Below are positions 37,001-44,300 of a stretch of DNA of 64,000 nucleotides, piece after piece; positions within the stretch are counted from its first letter, which is position 1; every line of letters begins with the position of its first letter. This DNA comes from Nocardia sp. NBC_01327. Lineage in GTDB: Bacteria > Actinomycetota > Actinomycetes > Mycobacteriales > Mycobacteriaceae. The notes under the pieces are model-generated. The model saw only the letters and a list, made by a program, of their open reading frames with translations. It did no database searches and was not told the DNA's origin. Location: positions 4,898,001-4,962,000 of the forward strand of contig NZ_CP108383.1 in NCBI RefSeq assembly GCF_035958815.1. Direction: 5' to 3'. The position numbers and the translations under genes were made by a program.

Positions 37001-40000
37001 TGGCCGGAGACCGGACGGGCGCGCCGGGCCGCCGTCTCCTCCTTCGGACTCAGCGGCACCAACGCGCACGTCGTGGTGGAGCAGGCCCCGGAATGGGAAG
37101 TCGCGCAAGAGAAGCCAGCGCGCGGACCACTGGCCTGGGTGTTGTCCGCACGCACCCCGGAAGCGCTGGCGGATCAGGCGGTGCGGCTACGGGAACACCT
37201 GGACGCGGACCGCAGCGTCGACGCCGCCGACGTCGGGTTGGCGCTCGCCGGACGCACCGCGTTCGCGCATCGCCGGGTACTGGTGGGCGACGGCGCCGAC
37301 CTCGCGGCCGCCCTGCATGCGGTGGCCGACGGAATCGACACGCCCGCAACGGTATCCGGCGTACGGGACGCCGAGGGCCGGACCGTGTTCGTGTTCCCGG
37401 GGCAGGGCTCCCAATGGGTGGGCATGGCCCGCGATCTGCTCGCCGAATCACCGGTGTTCCTCGACCGGATGACCGAATGCGATGCCGCCCTGTCCGCCCA
37501 CGTCGACTGGTCGCTGCTGGATGTGGTGCGGTCGGCCGCTCCGCTGGACCGGGTGGATGTGGTGCAGCCGGTGCTGTTCGCGGTGATGGTGTCGCTGGCC
37601 GCCGTCTGGCGCGCGCACGGCGTCGAACCCGGCGCGGTGATCGGCCACTCCCAGGGCGAGATCGCCGCGGCCGTCGTCGCGGGCGGACTGTCCCTCGCCG
37701 ACGGCGCGAAAGTGGTGGCGCTGCGCTCGCGCGCGCTCGGCGAACTCGCCGGATCGGGTGGCATGGTCTCGATCGCGCTGCCGCTACCGCGGGTAGCGCA
37801 GCTGCTCGCACCGTGGGGCGAGCGCCTGTCCGTCGCCGCGGTGAACGGGCCTGCGGCCGTGGTCATCTCGGGTGAGACCGCGGCGATCACCGAGCTGCTC
37901 ACCGCCTGCGACAGCGACGGTATCCGGGCCCGGCGCATCGACGTGGACTACGCCTCGCACTCGGCGCAGGTGGAGCCGATCGAGTCCGGGTTGCTCCGCG
38001 CGCTGGACACGATCACTCCGGTCGCCGCCGCCGTGCCGCTGTATTCCACGGTGACGGGGGAGTGGCTCGACACGAGCGTCATGGATGCCGGCTACTGGTA
38101 TGAAAACCTGCGTCGCACAGTCGGTTTCGAACCGGCTGTGCGCGACCTGTCGGAACAGGGCTACACCGTCTTCCTCGAGGTCAGCCCGCATCCGGTGCTG
38201 ACCGTCCCGATCGAGCAGACCCTGGACGCCGCCGGGCACGACGGCGCTGTCCTCGGCACCCTGCGCCGAGACGAGGGCGACCTGCGCCGGCTGCTGCTCT
38301 CCCTCGGCGAGGCGTGGTCGTGCGGACTCCCGGTGGACTGGCCCGCGTTCTTCCCGGACGCCCGGCACACCGACCTGCCGACCTATCCCTTCCGGCATCG
38401 CCACTACTGGGCGTTGCCCGCCGCAGGGACAGCTGGTGCGGATGTGGCCGCGGCGGGCTTGGACGCGGCCGGTCATCCACTGCTCGGCGCCGCGGCGGAG
38501 GTCGCCGCCACCGGTGAGATCCTGTGCAGCGGAAGGGTGTCGGTCCGTAGCCACCCATGGCTGGCCGACCACGCCATCGCCGATGTGGTGCTGCTGCCCG
38601 GTGCGGCGTTCGTCGAGCTGGCGCTGCGCGCCGCCGCCGAGGCCGGGTGCGCCGTGCTCGCCGAACTGACCCTGGAGGCGCCCCTGGTATTGCCCGGCAC
38701 CGGGGCGGTGCGCATTCAGATACGGGTGGGGGCACCCGCCGAGGACGGCGAACGCACGCTGACCATCCACTCCCAGCCGGAGGACGGCCCGGATCCACGC
38801 TGGCTCCGGCATGCGACCGGGACCGTGACCGAGCATGCGGTCCCACCCGTGGCCGAACCCGAGAGCTGGCCGCCACCGGACGCCACGCCGGTGCCGATCG
38901 ACGACCTCTACGACCGCTTCGGCGAATCCGGCTACCGCTACGGTCCGGCGTTCCGTGCCGTCCGGGCAGCCTGGCGGCGCGGCAACGAAGTCTTCACCGA
39001 GATCGGCCTGCCCGAAAACGCTGACCTCGACGCCGCCTCCTACGGCATACACCCCGCTTTGCTGGACGCCGCACTGCACGGCATCTGGCTGGGGCCGGTG
39101 GACGACGCCGACGCCGAACCGGGCACCGCGCGAGTGCCGTTCGCCTGGAATGAGGTGAGCCTGCACGCGGCCGGGGCGACACAATTGCGGATCCGGCTGT
39201 CGTTCGACCCTGATGGTGACGTGACCATTCACGCCTCCGACTTCCACGGGCAACCGGTCGCCTCGGTCGCGGCCCTGGCGGTCCGCCCGATACGCACCGA
39301 CGCACTGCGTATCACCGCCGCCCCCGACGCCATGTTCCGCGTGGAGTGGACACCGCTGCCCGGGCCCGGCGCAGCACGACCCGGCGCCGGCCGGTGGGCA
39401 GCTCTCGCGCCGCTGAGCGCCCGGTTCGATCCCCGGACCCGATTCGACAGGCCTGCCACCGAATCCGAGGCGACCGCCGAGGCGCCCGGTGCTGTTGCCG
39501 ATTTCGACCGGCTCACAGCCGAATTCGGGGCCCTCGCAGTGCTCCCGGATACCTTTGCCGATCTCGCTGCCCTCGGCGCCGCGATCGATCGGGGTGCCCC
39601 GGTGCCGGATGTGGTCCTCATCGAATGCCGTTCCGCTGGAGCGGATTCCGCGGCGGTGCACACCATGACGGCCGCCGCGCTGGTGCTGATCCAGCAGTGG
39701 CTGGCCGACGATCGGTACGCGGACAGCCGGCTGGTGTTCGTGACGAGCGGTGCTGTCGAGGTCTCTCCCGGTGCGGGCGTGCCCGACCTGGCGGGCGCGG
39801 CGGTCGGCGGTCTCATCCGCTCGGCACAGTCCGAATATCCGGAGCGCTTCGTATCGGCCGACGCGGCGGACCCGCTGGAACTGCTCGCCCTGCTGCCCGC
39901 AGCGCTGGCCGCCGGTGAACCGCAGATCGCCGTTCGAGCAGGCGAAGTGCTCGCGGCCAGGTTGCTGCGAGCACCCGCGGCAGCCGCGAACGTGACACCG

Positions 40001-41332
40001 TTCGACCGGTCGGGCACTGTGCTGATCACCGGCGCGAGCGGTGTGCTCGGCGGATTGGTGGCTCGGCATCTGGTGCGCGAGTACGGGATTCGCAGGCTGC
40101 TGCTGATCGGCCGCCGAGGGCTGGACACGCCGGAGGCGGCCGCGCTCGCTGCCGAGCTCGGCGAGCTCGGTGCCGAAGCGGAATTCGTCGCGTGCGATGT
40201 CGCGGATCGCGGGCAGCTCGCCGCGGCTGTGGCGCGGGTACCCGCGGCGCATCCGCTGACCGCTGTCGTGCATGCGGCGGGCGTCCTGGACGACGGGATC
40301 GTGCCGTCCCTGACTCCCGAGCGGCTCGCCACGGTATTGCGGCCCAAGGTCGACGGCGCCCTGCATCTGCATGAGCTGACCCGCGGCCTGCCGCTGTCCG
40401 ACTTCCTGCTGTTCTCCTCCGCCGCCGGGGTCATCGGCACTGCGGGACAAGCCAATTACGCCGCCGCCAATGCGTTCCTCGACGCGCTGGCCGGCAGCAG
40501 ACGCGCACAGGGCCTGCCCGCCCGATCCATCGCGTGGGGACTGTGGGAGCGACGCAGTGCGATGACCGGCAGTCTCGACGAAGCCGGACGAGGCCGGATC
40601 ACCCGCGCAGGTGTGGCGGCCTTCTCCGACGCGGAGGGTCTGGAACTGTTCGACGAGGTACTGCGGCGGGACGAGGCGCTGCTGGTACCCGTACGCCTGG
40701 ACCTGGGCAGGCAGCGCCCGGCGACCGAGGTACCCGCTCTGTTGCGCGGCCTCGTCCGCGGCGTGGTCCGGCCGCGGGCGGCCACCGCCGTCGCCGCCGA
40801 GGCGAACACCCTGCGCCGACGGCTCACCGAAGCCGGCGCACAGGAGCGGAAGACGTTGCTGGAGGACCTCGTCCGCGAGAAGGTCGCCCGGGTGCTCCGG
40901 TATCCGGTGGTCGCCGAGGTCGATCCGGAACTCGCCTTCCAGGAGCTCGGATTCGACTCGCTGACCGCCGTCGAGTTGCGCAACCAGCTGACCGCGGTGA
41001 CCGGATTGCGTTTGCCCGCGACCCTCGTCTTCGACCATCCGACCCCCGAGGCTGTCGCGGGGTATATCGCCGAGCGCCTGGCCCCCGCGACCGGGCCGGC
41101 AGACGTTTTCGGCACTGCGTCCGGAGATATCGACGACGCATCGGTGCGCCGCCTGCTGGCCGCGATCTCACCGCAGCGCCTGCGGTCGGCCGGGCTCCTG
41201 GACGCACTGCTGCGACTGGGAGAACCGCCACAGCCCGCAGCGGACGACCTGGAATCGATTGCACCGGAATCGATCGCGGACATGGACGTGGACGGTCTGG
41301 TCCGCATGGCCCTCGGCGACGGCCGTGCCTGA
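31025..41332 (+). CDS. Type I polyketide synthase, two extension modules (PKS C; BafAIV-like layout)
   Basis: This 3435-residue protein reads: docking helix - KS-AT-KR-ACP - KS-AT-DH-KR-ACP - docking tail. The GTG at 31025 is set by GGAGGAG at 31014-31020 and gives TEQKLREYLNRVTIDL, aligned with the other docking helices. Both AT are YASH type. KR of module 6 is A-type and KR of module 7 is B-type with LDD. Oddities: KS6 lacks the usual YDPDPDxPGTSY segment and reads VSPHEA where others read ISPREA; ACP6 has GFASL instead of GFDSL; DH7 has HxxxD instead of HxxxG. The C-terminus ends DMDVDGLVRMALG, a docking class different from PKS A and B and matched to the N-terminus of the next protein. 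The modules map to C5-C6 and C3-C4. Confidence 0.95.
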   Translation: MTEQKLREYLNRVTIDLQRTRRQLAEAEAAGHEPIAIVAMGCRFPGGVRTPEQLWELLAEGRDTTTAVPEDRGWDLASLSAGNVSCRGAFIDGVADFDAAFFAVSPHEATAMDPQQRLLLTTVWEAVERAGIDPAALRGTATGIYAAAVDQGYAQVALTAPEAVRNFIVTGNSMSVLAGRVSYALGLEGPALTVDTACSSSLVGVHLATQALRRRECTLALAAGVTVMSLPLVYAEFGRQGAMSADGRCKAFSATADGTGWGEGVGVLLLERLSDAHRNGHPVLAVIRGSALNQDGASNGLTAPNGPSQQRLLRAALADAGLTAADVDAVEAHGTGTTLGDPIEADALLATYGQDRPDDRPLWLGSLKSNIGHTQAAAGVAGVIKTVLALEHGVLPRSLHITEPTTHVDWSGGNVRLLTADQPWPRAERPRRAGISAFGMSGTNAHVILEQAPDPEPGGARSHPPVAPYVLAGRTPAALRDQAVRLAGFVSADPAQGLADIGFSLATTRTAFEHRATVIAADRSELLAGLGVLARDLDGVRTGPATPSNIVVGETDSNIGGTVLVFPGQGAQWDGMARALLTESPVFAASIAECEQALAGLVDWSLTDVLCGAAGAPSLERVDVVQPALFAMMVSLAALWRSWGVEPAAVVGHSQGEIAAAVVAGGLSPADGAKVVALRSRAIGALAGRGGMVALALGQEEAEAEIAPWTGRLAVAAVNGPAAVVVSGDPDALAELVARCGERGVRATTVPVDYASHSAQVEAIRDELRTALADIAPRSGRIPLFSTVTGEWLDTAEMNADYWYRNLRSTVRFDAAIRDLARAGHAVFVEASPHRVLTVPIQDTLEAAGLHAAAVTGTLRRGEGDLRQMLTSAAELWTRGVTVDWTTAFAGARPVVLPTYPFQERRFWPEPAEPAGDAGTPADSGFWDLVDRGDPDELARVLAVDAEPLAKVLPALEAWRRGRGEPVDPLRYRIVWRRLADPPAAVLTGRWVLVLPAGEGESPHAQWITRTLTDIGAEVEHVELADTDADRESAAARLAHLERAGRDGPTGIVSLLAIAEHPHPRYPALPAGTALTVALLQGLCDLGWTAPLWCVSTGAVTTGAADPLTAPRQAMVWGTGLVAALEQPQRWGGLLDLPPQPDELARLRFGAALSGAGDVAGEDQLALRASGLFARRLVHAPRPVAAHAVAALGAAASGGPEGPDRRPWRPRGTVLLTGGTGAVGGYLARWLARGGAEHLVLPGRRGADSPTAERLRADLTAHGARLSMPVCDLADRDQVERLLADLDAQGTPVTAVVHAAAFIALAPLATAPIGAFADVVAAKAAGAAHLDALLDRDLDAFVLISSIAGLWGSGDHGAYAAGNAYLHALAQHRRARGLTATTVDWGVWQSGEPGASPDADLFKLDEHGLRRMHPRTAIAALQQILDDDETVLAVADVDWERFAPVFASHRPSALLHTIPEARSALQGAPAESPDSVAAPLRRRLDGLPAAERTRALLDLVRAQAAAVLGHDSPRQVPPGKAFQELGFASLTAVELRNRLNTVTGLRLPSSLVFDHPSSTALAAHLDTELFGTRTTDPRRSAPTGTPETPAAADDDLIAIIAMSCRLPGGIDTPEKLWQLLYEGGDTVCGFPVDRGWPAAAELYDPDPDNPGTTTTQHGGFLSDAGEFDAGFFGISPREAVAMDPQQRLLLETSWEAMERAGLDPDALRGSRTGVYVGVNYGDYGAAVARSGQGEGHLLTGSAPSIVSGRIAYTFGLEGPALTVDTACSSSLVALHTAVRALRGGDCTLALVGGVAVMSTPGAILSFSRQRGLAGDGRCKAFAEAADGMGMGEGVGVLLVERLCDARRSGHPVLAVLRGSAVNSDGASNGLSAPNGPSQQRVIRAALADAGLSAADVDVVEAHGTGTTLGDPIEAQALLATYGQDRPAGRPVLIGSLKSNIGHTQAASGVAGVMKMVLALRAAQVPRTLHIDRPTSHVDWDSGAVTLATELLPWPETGRARRAAVSSFGLSGTNAHVVVEQAPEWEVAQEKPARGPLAWVLSARTPEALADQAVRLREHLDADRSVDAADVGLALAGRTAFAHRRVLVGDGADLAAALHAVADGIDTPATVSGVRDAEGRTVFVFPGQGSQWVGMARDLLAESPVFLDRMTECDAALSAHVDWSLLDVVRSAAPLDRVDVVQPVLFAVMVSLAAVWRAHGVEPGAVIGHSQGEIAAAVVAGGLSLADGAKVVALRSRALGELAGSGGMVSIALPLPRVAQLLAPWGERLSVAAVNGPAAVVISGETAAITELLTACDSDGIRARRIDVDYASHSAQVEPIESGLLRALDTITPVAAAVPLYSTVTGEWLDTSVMDAGYWYENLRRTVGFEPAVRDLSEQGYTVFLEVSPHPVLTVPIEQTLDAAGHDGAVLGTLRRDEGDLRRLLLSLGEAWSCGLPVDWPAFFPDARHTDLPTYPFRHRHYWALPAAGTAGADVAAAGLDAAGHPLLGAAAEVAATGEILCSGRVSVRSHPWLADHAIADVVLLPGAAFVELALRAAAEAGCAVLAELTLEAPLVLPGTGAVRIQIRVGAPAEDGERTLTIHSQPEDGPDPRWLRHATGTVTEHAVPPVAEPESWPPPDATPVPIDDLYDRFGESGYRYGPAFRAVRAAWRRGNEVFTEIGLPENADLDAASYGIHPALLDAALHGIWLGPVDDADAEPGTARVPFAWNEVSLHAAGATQLRIRLSFDPDGDVTIHASDFHGQPVASVAALAVRPIRTDALRITAAPDAMFRVEWTPLPGPGAARPGAGRWAALAPLSARFDPRTRFDRPATESEATAEAPGAVADFDRLTAEFGALAVLPDTFADLAALGAAIDRGAPVPDVVLIECRSAGADSAAVHTMTAAALVLIQQWLADDRYADSRLVFVTSGAVEVSPGAGVPDLAGAAVGGLIRSAQSEYPERFVSADAADPLELLALLPAALAAGEPQIAVRAGEVLAARLLRAPAAAANVTPFDRSGTVLITGASGVLGGLVARHLVREYGIRRLLLIGRRGLDTPEAAALAAELGELGAEAEFVACDVADRGQLAAAVARVPAAHPLTAVVHAAGVLDDGIVPSLTPERLATVLRPKVDGALHLHELTRGLPLSDFLLFSSAAGVIGTAGQANYAAANAFLDALAGSRRAQGLPARSIAWGLWERRSAMTGSLDEAGRGRITRAGVAAFSDAEGLELFDEVLRRDEALLVPVRLDLGRQRPATEVPALLRGLVRGVVRPRAATAVAAEANTLRRRLTEAGAQERKTLLEDLVREKVARVLRYPVVAEVDPELAFQELGFDSLTAVELRNQLTAVTGLRLPATLVFDHPTPEAVAGYIAERLAPATGPADVFGTASGDIDDASVRRLLAAISPQRLRSAGLLDALLRLGEPPQPAADDLESIAPESIADMDVDGLVRMALGDGRA
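31121..35740 (+). other. PKS C module 6: KS-AT(methylmalonyl)-KR(A-type)-ACP
   Basis: KS spans about residues 33-453 with active Cys in TACSSS. AT spans about 561-911 with YASH at 754-757. KR has GGTGAVG near 1217, no LDD, Trp1351 and a His three residues before Tyr1359, so it is A-type (A2-like). The ACP serine is Ser1529 in an unusual GFASL context. There is no DH or ER. The predicted 2-methyl-3-hydroxy unit matches C5-C6 and the C7 hydroxyl. Confidence 0.88.
35804..41100 (+). other. PKS C module 7: KS-AT(methylmalonyl)-DH(variant)-KR(B-type)-ACP
   Basis: KS spans about residues 1594-2022. AT has YASH at 2309-2312. DH carries His2516, but the motif glycine is replaced by Asp2520 (HAIADVVLLP); the second catalytic residue Asp2681 in LLDAALH is intact. 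KR has GASGVLG near 3002, LDD at 3088-3090 and Tyr3145. The ACP serine is Ser3312 in GFDSL. If the DH works, the product is a 2-methyl-enoyl unit, matching C3-C4 and the C4=C5 alkene. Confidence 0.88.
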
Positions 41333-41357
41333 ACGCGCCGACAGCGAAAGGACTGCT

Positions 41358-44300
41358 ATGACAACGGACCAGGTGGTCGAGGCCCTGCGCGCCTCCGTGC
41401 GGGACAATCAGCAACTGCGCCAGGAGAACCGCGCACTGGTCGCGCGGGCGCGCGAGCCGGTGGCGATCGTCGGCATGAGCTGCCGCTTCCCCGGCGGCGT
41501 ACAGACCCCCGAAGACCTGTGGCAACTGCTGATGGCCGAGCGCGACGGCGTCACGCCCGTCCCGGCCGACCGCGGGTGGGACCTGCCACAGGAACCGGGC
41601 GCACCCGCCCTCGCAGGCGGATTCCTGCATGATGCAATGGATTTCGACGCCGGATTCTTCGGGATCTCACCGCGCGAGGCCTTGGCGATGGACCCGCAAC
41701 AGCGACTGCTGCTCGAGGTCTGCTGGGAGAGCATCGAGCGCGCGGGCATCGATCCGCAGCGCCTGCGCGGCGGTGACACCGCTGTTTTCGCGGGCGTCAT
41801 CAACAGCGACTACGGCAGCCGCCTCGGCCATACGCCCGAGGACCTGGCCGGATTCCTCGGCACCGGAACCATTCCCAGCGTCGTCTCCGGCCGCATCGCC
41901 TATCTGCTCGGGCTGCAGGGTCCCGCGGTGAGCCTCGACACCGCCTGCTCATCGTCCTTGGTCGCGATTCACCTGGCCTGTCAGGCCCTGCGCGCGGGCG
42001 ACACCGCACTCGCCCTCGCCGGCGGCGTCACCGTGATGTCCGCGCCCGGTGTGCTCAGCGGCGCCGCGCGGCAGGGCGGGCTGGCCCGTGACGGCCGCTG
42101 TAAATCGTTCTCCGACAGCGCCGATGGCGCCGCCTTCGGTGAAGGCGCCGGCATGGTCCTGCTGGAGCGCCTCGGCGATGCGCGGCGCAACGGCCATCCG
42201 GTACTGGCGGTCATTCGCGGCTCGGCCGTCAACCAGGACGGCGCGAGCAACGGCCTGACCGCCCCCAACGGCCCGGCCCAGGCGCGGGTCATTCGAAAAG
42301 CCCTGCACAATGCGGGTCTGTCGCCCACCGAGGTCGATGCGCTCGAGGCGCACGGCACCGGCACGGTGCTCGGTGACCCGATCGAGGCGCAGGCCGTGCT
42401 CGAGGTCTACGGCCAGGACCGTCCGAGGGGACGCTCGCTGCTGCTGGGTTCACTGAAATCCAATCTGACGCACACACAGGCGGCGGCCGGAGTCGGCGGT
42501 GTCATCAAAATGGTGCTGGCCATGCGGCAGGGCATGCTGCCGAAGTCGCTGCACATCGATCGGCCGAGCGCGCAGATCGATTGGAGCCGAGGCGATGTCG
42601 CGCTGCTGACCGAGGCCGGGCCGTGGCCGGTCACCGGGCAGCCGCGCCGCGCGGCGGTGTCCTCCTTCGGTGCCAGCGGCACCAATGCGCATCTGATTCT
42701 CGAGTCCGCGCCCGGTGACCCGGATGCCGCGCCGCCGGTCCGCACCGAGGGCCCGACAGCCTGGATTCTCTCCGCCCGGACGCCGTCCGCACTGCGCGCA
42801 CAGGCGGAACGGCTGCACGCGCATGTCAGCGCCGACCCGGGCCTGCACCCTGCGGACATCGGAATGTCGCTGGCGCTGAGCCGATCCCGATTCCCCGAGC
42901 GTGCGGTCGTGGTCGGCGCCGATCGCGCCGAGCTCCTCGATGCCCTCGGCGAGGTGGCGCGCGCGGACGGTGACCACCGCGGCGTCACCACCGGCAAGCC
43001 CGGCAAGGTTGTGTTCGTCTTCCCGGGCCTCGGCGCGGAGTGGCCCGGCATGGCCGCCGAGTTACTGGACAGCTCACCGGTTTTCGCTGCCCGCATGGCC
43101 GACTGCGCACGCGTGCTCGCCGACCATCTCGACTGGTCACCGATCGCGGTGCTGCGGCAGGAGTCCGGCGCGCCCTCTATCGACCAGGTCGAAGCCCTGC
43201 AGCCGGTGCTGTTCTCGGTGCTGGTATCCCTCGCGGCGGTATGGCAGGCCCACGGCATCGAACCGGCCGCCGTGGTCGGGCACAGCCAGGGCGAAGTGGC
43301 CGCCGCCTGTGTCGCGGGCCTGCTGTCCCTGGAAGACGCCGCCGCGATCGCGGTCGGCCGCAGCCGCGCCCTCGCCGCCGTCACCGGCGGCGGCGCCATG
43401 GCCACCGTGCTGCTCACCGCCGACGAGGCGGAGAAACTGATCGACGGATACGGCGACCGCCTCTCGATCGCCGCCGTCAACGGCCCACGCGTGGTCGTGC
43501 TCGCCGGAGAGGCCGCCGCGCTCGAGGAATTCCTCGCCGACTCCGACGACGTGATGGCCTTCCGGACCCCGATCGATTACGCGCCGCATTCCGCCGTCGT
43601 GGATTCGGTCCGCGACACCCTGCTCACCTCGCTCGCGGCGGTGCGGCCCGGCCCGGGAACGGTCCCGATGCTGTCCACCACCGATGCGGAGTGGGTGCGA
43701 CCTGCCACGCTGGGACCGGAGTACTGGTTCCGAAATCTGCGGCAGACAGTGCGTTTCCACGACGCGCTCCGCATCCTCTTCGATGCGGGCTACCGGACGT
43801 TCCTCGAGGTCGGCCCACACCCCACCCTGACCTTCAATATCCAGGACGCGGCCGCCGAAGCCGGTCTCGAGGGCCTCATCGTCCTCGACACCCTGCGCCG
43901 CGGTGCGGGCGACGCACACCGGTTGCTCACGGCATTCGGTCAGGCACACGTGTCCGGCTTGCCGGTCGATTGGCGCCCGGTGTTCGAACAGACCGGCGCG
44001 CGCCGAGCCGATCTGCCGACCTATGCCTTCCAGCGCACGCGCTACTGGCTCGAGCCCGCCCCGGCCGGCGGCGACCCCGCCGCCATAGGCCAGGACGACC
44101 CTCGCCATCCGCTGCTGCGCGCCGCCGTCGAGCTGCCCGGCGCGGGCGGCACGATATTCACCGGCCGCCTCTCGGTAACGACCCACCCCTGGCTGGCCGA
44201 CCACGCTGTGCGCGGCACCATCCTGCTGCCCGGCGTGGCCTACCTCGAGATGGCCGCGCACGTGGGCCGCCACCTCGGCTGCGCGCTGATCGAGGAGCTC

